Below, piece by piece: positions 9,893 to 19,400 of a DNA stretch of 64,000 nt; positions within the stretch are counted from its first letter, which is position 1; the number at the start of each line of letters is the position of its first letter. The stretch spans positions 2,294,001 through 2,358,000 of the forward strand of contig NZ_AP025476.1 of the NCBI RefSeq assembly GCF_024347415.1, in the 5' to 3' direction. The DNA is from Vibrio crassostreae (lineage in GTDB: Bacteria; Pseudomonadota; Gammaproteobacteria; Enterobacterales; Vibrionaceae). The notes below the pieces were generated by a model. It worked only from the letters and a program-made list of their open reading frames with translations, made no database searches and was not told the origin of the DNA. A program made the translations under genes and the position numbers.

Positions 9893-10801
9893 GTGATGAC
9901 CAATGGTGCAAAAACGATGGACACTTTACCTCTAAGACTTGGATTAACCATGTGGTCTCATTCTGAGTGGCAAAGTCAGTTCTACGGAAAAGGAACAAAG
10001 CCTGCTGAACGCTTAGAGAAGTACGCGCAAGTTTTTCATACCGTTGAGGGCAACACGACCTTTTACGCGACGCCAAGTATGTCGACAGTTCATAACTGGA
10101 AAGCCGCCAGTCATGATGATTTCAAGTTCACTTTCAAGCTACCTAAATTCATCACCCACCAGCAACAACTCAGGCACTGCCAAGCAGAACTCAAAGAGTT
10201 CTTAATGACTATGTCGCCACTGCATGATCGCATTGGTCAATGGACGATTCAGCTACCACACAGTTTTGAACCCAGCATGCTGCCTGCCCTACAAAAGTTT
10301 TGTACCTTGTTCCCAAAAGATATGCAGCTTGGCGTCGAAGTTCGCCACTTGGGGTTCTTTGATAAAGGCGATGCGGAAAAGCGCTTCAATCAATGGCTGG
10401 TAGAGGAAGGCATCAATCGCATCATTATGGACAGCCGCCCCGTTTTTTCTGCGCCACCAACCACAGAAGCGGTGATCGATGCACACCAGAAAAAACCCCG
10501 TGTTCCTGTTCATGCCATTGCGACCGCCAATAACCCAATGATTCGATTTATTGGTCACCCAGACCAAGAACCTAATATTGAGTTTTTTAAGCCTTGGTTT
10601 GCCAAAATCCCAAACTGGCTCAATGAAGGCAAGCAGCCCTATTTAATGATCCACACACCAGACAATAATCACGCACCCGAACTTGCAATCGCAATTTATA
10701 AACAACTACAAAAGCAAGTGTCTGAAAATACATCATTATTATTACCCGATCTGGCTCAGTTTCCGGCTCAGAAAGGCAATAATCAAATCTCGATGTTTTA
10801 A
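9893..10801 (+). CDS. yecE: DUF72 family protein YecE
   Basis: Member of the DUF72 (YecE) family, a TIM-barrel-like fold of unknown biochemical function. The 302 residues contain the family signatures LGLTMWSHSEW, VEGNTTFYATP, LGVEVRHLGFF and VPVHAIATANNPMIRFIGH. The start is uncertain: an in-frame ATG at 9917 (MDTLPLRLG) is also possible and neither has a clear ribosome site. It stands just upstream of cmoA and cmoB in the same direction, as in E. coli, but function cannot be drawn from that alone. Confidence 0.92.
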   Translation: MMTNGAKTMDTLPLRLGLTMWSHSEWQSQFYGKGTKPAERLEKYAQVFHTVEGNTTFYATPSMSTVHNWKAASHDDFKFTFKLPKFITHQQQLRHCQAELKEFLMTMSPLHDRIGQWTIQLPHSFEPSMLPALQKFCTLFPKDMQLGVEVRHLGFFDKGDAEKRFNQWLVEEGINRIIMDSRPVFSAPPTTEAVIDAHQKKPRVPVHAIATANNPMIRFIGHPDQEPNIEFFKPWFAKIPNWLNEGKQPYLMIHTPDNNHAPELAIAIYKQLQKQVSENTSLLLPDLAQFPAQKGNNQISMF

Positions 10802-10922
10802 CCCATCACCTATCAGCAACTTCGAACCTTGAGCTAAATCTCAGTTTTCGTGACAGTGGCGCTTTTTTTACGTAAAATACGTCCCCTTTTATTTGGTATG
10901 AATTTTGTGCCAATTACGCTGA

Positions 10923-11669
<747 letters not shown>

Positions 11670-11776
11670 CCTACAAACCTGGTCAGCTCGTATTAGAACG
11701 TCATCCTCACTGTAGGAAATGACAAATTTAATTTTTATTTTAGGGTTTATTGCCCCTATTAACTCAGTGAAAAACT

Positions 11777-12748
11777 ATGTTTAATTTTGCCAATTTTTAT
11801 CAACTTATTGCCCAAGACACTCGCCTTCAGCCGTGGCTCAATGTTCTGCCACAGCAACTGACAGATTGGCAAAATGCAGAGCACGGTGACTTCGACCGTT
11901 GGTTACGTGCACTAAACAAGATTCCACAAGGTGTACCAGACCAAGTTGACCTGAAGAACTCAGTGACGATTGGCAGCTCAACACCATTTCACACAGGTGA
12001 GCTTAAAAAGCTAGAAAGCCTATTAAAGACGTTCCACCCATGGAGAAAAGGCCCTTACACGGTTCACGATATTCATATCGATACTGAGTGGCGTAGTGAC
12101 TGGAAATGGGATCGTGTGCTTCCACATATCTCCCCATTGAAAAACCGTTCGGTTCTCGATGTAGGTTGTGGTAATGGTTACCACATGTGGCGCATGCTCG
12201 GTGAAGGTGCTCGCTTAACGGTTGGTATCGACCCTTCTCATCTATTCTTGGTTCAGTTTGAAGCAATTCGTAAGTTAATGGGCGATGACCAACGTGCTCA
12301 CCTATTACCTCTAGGTATCGAGCAGCTGCCAAAGCTAGAAGCCTACGACACAGTATTCAGCATGGGTGTGCTTTACCACCGTCGTTCGCCACTTGACCAC
12401 TTGATTCAGCTAAAAGACCAATTGGTGTCTGGCGGTGAACTGGTTCTTGAAACCTTAGTCATTGAAGGCGATGAAAATGCGGTACTGGTCCCTGTTGACC
12501 GTTACGCACAGATGAGAAACGTGTACTTCTTCCCTTCAGCTCGCGCACTGAAACGCTGGCTGGAACAAGTTGGCTTTGAAGACGTACGTATCGTTGATGA
12601 AAATGTCACGACAATTGGTGAACAACGCACCACAGAATGGATGACGCACAACTCTCTTCCAGATTATCTAGATCCGAACGATCCAAGTAAAACGGTTGAA
12701 GGCCACCCAGCGCCAAGACGTGCGATTTTGGTAGCAACAAAACCATAG
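11777..12748 (+). CDS. cmoB: tRNA U34 carboxymethyltransferase CmoB
   Basis: Transfers the carboxymethyl group of carboxy-SAM to 5-hydroxyuridine at position 34, giving cmo5U in several tRNAs and widening wobble reading. The 323 residues are of normal length. The methyltransferase core is seen in [22 protein letters not shown] near residue 122 and [16 protein letters not shown] near 194. Expressed with or just after cmoA. No obvious terminator follows directly; the first strong hairpin is at 12985. Confidence 0.98.
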   Translation: MFNFANFYQLIAQDTRLQPWLNVLPQQLTDWQNAEHGDFDRWLRALNKIPQGVPDQVDLKNSVTIGSSTPFHTGELKKLESLLKTFHPWRKGPYTVHDIHIDTEWRSDWKWDRVLPHISPLKNRSVLDVGCGNGYHMWRMLGEGARLTVGIDPSHLFLVQFEAIRKLMGDDQRAHLLPLGIEQLPKLEAYDTVFSMGVLYHRRSPLDHLIQLKDQLVSGGELVLETLVIEGDENAVLVPVDRYAQMRNVYFFPSARALKRWLEQVGFEDVRIVDENVTTIGEQRTTEWMTHNSLPDYLDPNDPSKTVEGHPAPRRAILVATKP

Positions 12749-12924
12749 AATCTCTGCCCACAAAGCAGTGGCATATTGAGTAAATAAAACACAAGCTTAT
12801 ATAAGACAGCAAAACAATGGCTTGCCATGGTCAAAAAGTCACCGTTGATTTCGCGATGAACTTTTCTTCCTGAGCTCACAAATTGAACAAAAATTGACTT
12901 ATGTTTAATAAGTGAGCTATTTCA

Positions 12925-13007
12925 AATAGCAATAATTGGCGTAGCGCTCACATTGCGATTCAATATGACCAGACTCTTACAATAGGATGCTTCACGCATC
13001 CTTTTTT
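12925..13007 (+). ncRNA. Candidate small RNA or short terminated transcript
   Basis: TTGACT (12894-12899) and CTATTT (12917-12922) are 17 bases apart, and the unit ends in GGATGC-TTCAC-GCATCC followed by six T (12985-13007). That would give an RNA of about 80 bases. No small protein is visible. The hairpin may simply end the cmoB transcript, and the -10 is weak. Confidence 0.3.
12985..13007 (+). terminator. Terminator ahead of the retropepsin operon
   Basis: GGATGC pairs with GCATCC around TTCAC, followed by TTTTTT. It separates upstream transcription from the operon starting at 13063. Confidence 0.85.
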
Positions 13008-13062
13008 GTGGGCTAAACTTCTAAATAGTCTGAACTATTCTCTAATTCTCAAAGGTTTTTTT

Positions 13063-13803
13063 ATGTTTAAGCGATTATCGCCGATTGTGGCGGTTGGTTT
13101 GCTCTCTGGTTGTACCCTGACTAACGGTGCCGCCTACCACCAAGAAACTCTCGATGCTATTGCCCGCTCAGAGACAAACATCGCAAATAAGGTTCAAAAT
13201 CTTGAACTGCAACTAAGCAATCAAAGTGATTATATTGAAAGCTTAGAAGACGAAATTACTACCCTTTCTAGCCAATTAGATGTCCATCTAACGAGCATGG
13301 AACACAAGGTTATTGAACAGCTAGAGGAAGAAGAACCCGTAGCAGTTGCAGCGGCCCCTATAGCTCCTACATCACAACCGACTATCCTTGGCGGCATTGA
13401 AAAAGTGTCTATCGACTCTATTAAGCAAAGCTTTGATGCACGAGTGGATACAGGCGCAACCACCTCTTCTTTAAACGCTGTCGATATCAAAGAATTCGAA
13501 CGTAACGGCAAGAACTGGGTTAAATTCCACCTAGACGATAAAGCCCAAGCGGAAGAAGACCAGAAATGGATTGAAGCGCCTGTTGTACGTTATGTAAAAA
13601 TCCGTCAATCAACCAATGATCAGGCAGAACGTCGAGCTGTGATCGAATTATGGGTGAAAGTTGGAAAAATCCATGAAAAAGCGCAATTTACATTGGCGGA
13701 TCGCTCTCAAATGAGTCACCCTGTACTATTAGGGCGCGAATTTATCAAAGACATAGCGCTAGTAGATGTAAGTAAAAAGTACGTACAAACGGAAGTTAAA
13801 TAA
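13063..13803 (+). CDS. Lipoprotein retropepsin-like (RimB-type, 'ATP-dependent zinc protease' family) protein
   Basis: Putative aspartic peptidase of the family often annotated as ATP-dependent zinc protease (PF05618), 246 residues. A lipoprotein signal ends in VGLLSGC, so it should be anchored by Cys14 to a membrane facing the periplasm. A heptad-like coiled coil covers residues about 30-90, then an Ala/Pro linker. The protease-like domain has the catalytic-type RVDTGATTSSL near residue 127 and LLGREFIKDIALVDV near the end. The frame opens earlier at 13006, but the inner ATG has AAAGG upstream and gives the signal peptide. First gene of a three-gene operon; RimB of Pseudomonas is a relative that works with the ATP-grasp enzyme RimK. 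The substrate here is unknown. Confidence 0.85.
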   Translation: MFKRLSPIVAVGLLSGCTLTNGAAYHQETLDAIARSETNIANKVQNLELQLSNQSDYIESLEDEITTLSSQLDVHLTSMEHKVIEQLEEEEPVAVAAAPIAPTSQPTILGGIEKVSIDSIKQSFDARVDTGATTSSLNAVDIKEFERNGKNWVKFHLDDKAQAEEDQKWIEAPVVRYVKIRQSTNDQAERRAVIELWVKVGKIHEKAQFTLADRSQMSHPVLLGREFIKDIALVDVSKKYVQTEVK

Positions 13804-13820
13804 CAATAGTAGGGTAAGCT

Positions 13821-15326
13821 ATGACGTCAAGAATTCCATTTTATATCTCTATATTCCTGCTTATCGTGGCAGGTATAACACTGAGTATGTTCAGACATAC
13901 GACCTACGGTGTACCTTGGACTCCAGGGGAAACCAGACAGGTTTGGGACGTTGAAGCTCGCATCGAGTTCAACGCAGTAGGCAAAGAAGCAAAAGTTTCC
14001 TTAGCGGCTCCTCATACTCAGTCTAACTACACACTTATCGGCGAATCGGCTTCATCGCCAGGTTATGGTATCTCTTACTTGAATACCGAATCAGGTCGCC
14101 GCGCAGAGTGGTCTATTCGATACGCAGATGGCCCTCAAACTATCTACTACAAAACACAATTCCTAGTCGACAACCAAGCAAAAGTTGATGCTATACCGCC
14201 AGAAGGCGAAGTCGCACAGCCAAGCTTCGACGGCCCTGAAGAAGCCGCTTCTTTTGCATTGATTGATAGAGCGACAAAGCGTTCTGCAGACAACCTCACT
14301 TTTACCCGTGAGCTCATCAAAACACTTAACGATCCAGACAGCCAAAACTCAGCGCTTATTCTGAATAACATGACCAAAGTGGAAGCGACACACAAGCTAC
14401 TTTCAGCAGCGAAAATACACAACAAAGTCGTTGGTGTTATCGAGCTAGAAGACGGCCGTCGCCGTCAGTCGATTCAAAACATGATTCAGATCTGGGATAA
14501 CGACCAGTGGATTCTGTTCTCTCCTGAATCAAGCGAACAACAAGTTCAACCAAACCTACTCATCTGGGACGAATCAAACGTTTCTCTACTGGATGTTGTT
14601 GGCGGTCAGAACAGTAAAGTTCACTTCTCTATGATTGCTCAAGAGGTTTCACCAACGGAAGCAACCAACAGTAAGGTATCTGCAGACCAGCTATTGAACC
14701 TATCGATTCACAGCCTACCGCTAGAAGAACAAGCGATGTTTAAAACCATCATGCTGATTCCTATCGGTGCTCTGATTGTTGTGTTCCTCCGTGTCATCAT
14801 CGGTCTGAAAACGTCTGGTACCTTCATGCCAGTACTGATTGCGGTAGCCTTTGTGCAAACACAATTGGTAACGGGTATTGTCGGCTTCCTACTTATCGTA
14901 GGTACGGGTCTGATTATTCGAAGTTACTTGTCCAAACTCAACTTGCTACTGGTCGCCAGGATATCCGCCGTAATCATCACGGTAATCATGATTATTTCTG
15001 TATTCACTGTGGTCGCGTTTAAAGTGGGTCTGACTGAAGGTCTATCCATTACGTTCTTCCCAATGATTATCCTATCTTGGACTATCGAACGTATGTCTAT
15101 CCTATGGGAAGAAGAAGGCGCGAAAGAAGTAATGCTGCAAGGTGGTGGTTCTCTATTTACTGCGGTTCTTGTTTACTTAGGCATGACTAACCCGTTCATT
15201 CAGCACTTAACGTTTAACTTTATTGGTTTACAACTTGTTATTCTAGCGACCATCTTGCTACTAGGTAACTACACAGGATACCGTCTAACCGAGCTTCGTC
15301 GCTTTAAACCGCTAGCGGAGGACTAA
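13821..15326 (+). CDS. Inactive transglutaminase-like domain fused to seven membrane helices
   Basis: Inner-membrane protein of 501 residues, a family described bioinformatically as inactive transglutaminase fused to 7 TM. An N-terminal helix (FYISIFLLIVAGITLSMF) is followed by a periplasmic region of about 280 residues with a transglutaminase-like part around residues 130-240. I see no catalytic Cys-His-Asp set: the region contains no cysteine. From about residue 308, seven hydrophobic segments follow (IMLIPIGALIVVFLRVIIGL, GIVGFLLIVGTGLII, LVILATILLLGNYTGY). It begins 17 bases after the protease gene and ends 3 bases before the ATP-grasp gene. A peptide-binding or transport role is inferred; none is shown. 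Confidence 0.88.
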   Translation: MTSRIPFYISIFLLIVAGITLSMFRHTTYGVPWTPGETRQVWDVEARIEFNAVGKEAKVSLAAPHTQSNYTLIGESASSPGYGISYLNTESGRRAEWSIRYADGPQTIYYKTQFLVDNQAKVDAIPPEGEVAQPSFDGPEEAASFALIDRATKRSADNLTFTRELIKTLNDPDSQNSALILNNMTKVEATHKLLSAAKIHNKVVGVIELEDGRRRQSIQNMIQIWDNDQWILFSPESSEQQVQPNLLIWDESNVSLLDVVGGQNSKVHFSMIAQEVSPTEATNSKVSADQLLNLSIHSLPLEEQAMFKTIMLIPIGALIVVFLRVIIGLKTSGTFMPVLIAVAFVQTQLVTGIVGFLLIVGTGLIIRSYLSKLNLLLVARISAVIITVIMIISVFTVVAFKVGLTEGLSITFFPMIILSWTIERMSILWEEEGAKEVMLQGGGSLFTAVLVYLGMTNPFIQHLTFNFIGLQLVILATILLLGNYTGYRLTELRRFKPLAED

Positions 15327-15329
15327 GTT

Positions 15330-16310
15330 ATGTTTGATCAGTTTACTTCACCGTTTAGGTTGAAAGACAAAGGCATAATGGGAATGAACAAGCGTAACCA
15401 TAGTTATATTGGTCGCTACAATGATCGTTCCAAGTATCCACTCGTTGATGACAAGCTTAAGACTAAAATCATTGCTGAACAGGCTGGCGCTACTGTGCCA
15501 AAACTGATTGGCGTTATTGGTCATCAAGCTGAAGTAAAAACAATCCACAAGATGGTAAAAGAGTGGCCGGGTTTCGTAATCAAGCCAGCTCAAGGCAGCG
15601 GCGGTAAAGGAATCCTTGTTGTGACTTCTCACAAGGACGGCGTTTACACTAAGCCATCGGGTTCTACTATCAATGAAGAAGACGTAGAGCGTCACATCAG
15701 TAACGCTCTTGCCGGTCTTTTCTCACTTGGTGGTAAGAACGATGTTGCGGTAGTTGAAAACCTCATCAAGTTTGATGAGTGTTTTGATGGCTTCAGTTAC
15801 GAAGGTGTGCCAGATGTACGAATCATCGTATTCAAGGGCTACCCTGTGATGGCGATGATGCGTTTATCTACTTCGGCTTCCGACGGTAAGGCTAACTTAC
15901 ACCAAGGCGCTGTAGGTGTAGGTATTTGTATTGCGACGGGTAAAGCCGTTCGTGCGGTTCAATTTGACCACCCAGTAACTCACCACCCAGATACGGGTAA
16001 AGAGTTGGCGCTACTTCAGGTACCACACTGGGAAAAACTGCTAACACTAGCTTCAAGCGCTTGGGAAATGACAGGTCTTGGTTACATGGGTACTGACATG
16101 GTTCTAGACCAAGAAGAAGGCCCAATGGTACTTGAGCTTAACGCACGTCCAGGTTTGGCTATCCAAATCGCGAACGGCGCAGGTTTATTGCCTCGATTAC
16201 ACCATATTGAGAACCTTGGTACACCGGCTGAATACCCGAAACCAGCAGAGCGCGTTGCATACGCTGCCAAGCAATTCGGTGTTCACGGTAACGAGATTGT
16301 TCCAAACTAA
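15330..16310 (+). CDS. RimK-like ATP-grasp amidoligase (alpha-L-glutamate ligase-like)
   Basis: Cytoplasmic ATP-grasp ligase of 326 residues, expected to form peptide or amide bonds through an acyl phosphate. ATP-binding features are FVIKPAQGSGGKGILVV near residue 76, VVENLIKFDECFDG near 141, PDVRIIVFKGYPVMAMMRL near 160, and the Mg-binding end MVLELNARPGLAIQIANG near 267. Family members are named alpha-L-glutamate ligase-like by similarity to RimK; the amino acid and acceptor are not known. It is the third gene of the operon, almost touching the 7TM gene, followed by a strong terminator. Confidence 0.9.
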   Translation: MFDQFTSPFRLKDKGIMGMNKRNHSYIGRYNDRSKYPLVDDKLKTKIIAEQAGATVPKLIGVIGHQAEVKTIHKMVKEWPGFVIKPAQGSGGKGILVVTSHKDGVYTKPSGSTINEEDVERHISNALAGLFSLGGKNDVAVVENLIKFDECFDGFSYEGVPDVRIIVFKGYPVMAMMRLSTSASDGKANLHQGAVGVGICIATGKAVRAVQFDHPVTHHPDTGKELALLQVPHWEKLLTLASSAWEMTGLGYMGTDMVLDQEEGPMVLELNARPGLAIQIANGAGLLPRLHHIENLGTPAEYPKPAERVAYAAKQFGVHGNEIVPN

Positions 16311-16359
16311 GCGATTTGCTGACTAGGTCACTTGATACCTAATAGAGCTTATAAAAAAG

Positions 16360-16390
16360 GCCGCATAACTCTGAGAGTTACGCGGCTTTT
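16360..16390. terminator. Bidirectional terminator between the ATP-grasp gene and the formate dehydrogenase gene
   Basis: GCCGCATAACTCT pairs with AGAGTTACGCGGC (16360-16386) with one mismatch, with T runs on both strands. The two genes converge on it. Confidence 0.9.
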
Positions 16391-16420
16391 TAGTATCTGC
16401 GGTTAAATTAGCGGATTAGG

Positions 16421-19400
16421 TTAAGTCTCTGTAGATTCAATTACAGGCTCTCGAATTGGATCAATCCGCACCGCCGCCACCTTAAACTCAGGGATCTTAG
16501 CGTGTGGATCGGTCGCTGTGGTCGTCAAACGGTTAACCGGCGATTCAACAAAATGGAATGGAATGAACACCACACCCTTTTGCATTCGCTTAGTCACAAA
16601 CGCCGCGATTTTTATTTCACCACGACGTGTCGACACCTTGAGCATCTGACCATTCGAGATTCCTAACGCTTCAGCATCGTGAACACTGACCATTGCACGT
16701 GGCCCCGCTAAGTTATCCAGGCCTTTGGTTTTACGCGTCATAGTGCCTGTATGGAATTGCTCTAAGATACGCCCTGTCGTTAGAACTAACGGATACTCTT
16801 CATCCGGTAGCTCAGCAGCGTATCTAAACGGAATCGCCTCCATTTGACCACGCCCACGGGTAAATTGGGTCTGGTGCATGATACGAGTGCCATCAGGGTT
16901 ATTCTTATTACTCGGCCATTGCACGCCATTGACCGTAATGTTCTCCCAACGTAAACCACCATACTGTGGTGTTACACGTGCTATCTCATTGGTGATATCG
17001 GCAACGGTGTTATAGTCCCAACCACCGCCCATTGCGTTGGCTAGCATTTGGATAATCACCCAATCTTCTTTCGCTTCACCTGGAGGCAATACCGCCGGGT
17101 TAATGCGCTGAACACGACGCTCGGTATTGGTAAAGTGACCAGACTTTTCAGCAAACGAGCAAGACGGAAGAACCACATCGGCATATTGAGCAGTTTCGGT
17201 TAAGAAAATATCTTGAACTACTAAGAAATCTAACGCTTCAAGACCTTCAATCACATGCGCTTGGTTCGGGTCACTCAGCACTGGATTCTCGCCCATTACG
17301 TACAGACCACGAACATCTCGATGACACGCGCCATCAATAATCTCGGTCAGCGTTAACCCCGTTTCAGCGGGTAGATCAGTAACGCCCCACTCCATCGCAA
17401 ACTTTTGACGAACCATTGGGTTATACACTTTCTGATAACCCGGAAGATTATTTGGCAACGCGCCCATATCGCATGCACCCTGCACATTCGATTGGCCACG
17501 CAGCGGGTTGATACCACCACCTTCAATACCGATGTTGCCACACAAGAGTTGCAGGTTGGCGATTGAACGTACGTTGTCATGCCCAGTAGTGTGCTGGGTA
17601 ATACCCATCGAGTAATACACCGCTGTTCGTTCTGCAGTACCAATCAATCGTGCCATTGCGAAGATGTCTTCCGCTTTAACGCCAGTCACCAATTCCACTT
17701 TTTCTAGCGAATAGCTTGGTGACATCACCTCTTGAAGCAAGGTATCAAAGCCGTCCACACGATCTTCGATATACTCTTGGTCATACCAACCATGTTTGAT
17801 GATCTGCTGCATCACACCATTTATCAGCATTACATCGGTACCCGGTCGGTGCGCTAAGTAAAGCTCAGCATGGTCAGCAATATCTATTCGTTTTGGATCG
17901 GCAACGATCAATCGCGCTCCACCATGTCTCACAGCCTGCTTAATGTGCGAACCAATAATTGGGTGCGCTGACGTGGTATCCGAACCAATAATAAAGATCA
18001 CATCAGAGTGCTTGATACTTGGAATATCATTGGTCATCGCTCCACTGCCTAACGATGCTTCAAGTCCAGTCACCGTCGAGGCATGACAAAGGCGAGCACA
18101 ATGGTCGACGTTATTGGTGCCTAGTTCGCGACGTATGAATTTTTGGAAGGCATAGTTATCTTCGTTGGTGGTTTTAGCCGATGAGAAACCCGCTAGAGCA
18201 TTGCTACCAAAACCTTGTTTAATAGCCGTGAACTTATCGGCAATCAGCGTAATGGCTTCTTCCCAACTCGCTGGTTGTAACCAGCCATCTTTACGAATTA
18301 ACGGTGTTGTAAGGCGGGCATCACTGCCGACGAAGTCGAAACCGAAACGTCCCTTAACACACAGCATGCCCTCGTTGACCGGAGAATCACCGCCCTCGAT
18401 ATAACGGATTTTGTTCTTCGCTTCGTCTACATGCATGGTCAGTTTACAGCCCACACCACAGTAGGTGCAGATAGTATCGATCTTCTTGAGAATATCTGTG
18501 TCGCCTTGTTTTCTATCTCTCGCATCGACCATCGCACCTGTTGGACACGCTTGAATACACGAGCCACATTGAACACAGTTAGAGTCACCCATTACGGTCT
18601 TGTCTGCCCCAAAGTTAGGACGACATTCAGGCCTCGAAGCAGGCTTGCCGTCAGACTGATTCATGAAGCTTAGAACGCCATGAACATTCTGTTCACGACA
18701 TGCTTGAATACACTGCCCACAACTGATGCAGCGGTTGGCGTCAAAGATGATGAATTCAGAGCTATCATCAACAGCAAACTTCTGCCTTGTCGAACCAACT
18801 TTGGATTCCTCTGCGCGAATAGCTTGCCAGGCCTCATTAGAAGCTACATTGATATTGTACTCAGGGTGCGTTTGAGTTGCCTTGTACTCTGTCGAGTAAT
18901 CACGAAGGTCGCAGTCGGTATTGGCTTGGCAACCACACTCTAAACATCTTGCTGCTTCAGCGATTGCATCAGCATTATCAAAGCCCGTTTCTACTTCTTC
19001 AAAGCTTTGCTCTCGTTGCTCTGGTGTTAGCTCTGGCATGATTTTACGCGCCATGCGCTGTATCGACTTGTACTGCTCGGGATCAATGGCTTTTAGCTGC
19101 TTATGCTTTCTTGAGTTAAACGGTTTAGCTGGAATATTTTCCATATCACCATTGAAGAAGCGATCAATAGCTTGCGCAGCAATACGTCCGTCTCCTACCG
19201 CTTCTACAGCTGTTGCCGGTCCTCGTCGGAAGTCACCGATACTAAATATATTGCCGGTACCTGTGTGCATGGTTTGCGGATCAGCGTCCGCTGTGTTCCA
19301 ACGAGTTAGTGGGATATCAATCTCTTCGTTATCCATGAAGCTTAGGTCTGGCTTTTGCGAGACCGCAGCGATAACCGTATCGAACGCTTCGACAAAGAAC

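Larger units (their letters stand above)
12749..13062 (+). other. Gene-free stretch between cmoB and the retropepsin gene
   Basis: Holds no credible protein gene. It contains a -35-like TTGACT at 12894-12899, a perfect palindrome GCTATTT-C-AAATAGC at 12916-12930 overlapping a -10-like hexamer, and a terminator hairpin at 12985-13007. The promoter-like and terminator elements in line suggest a short transcript, listed separately. Confidence 0.5.
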
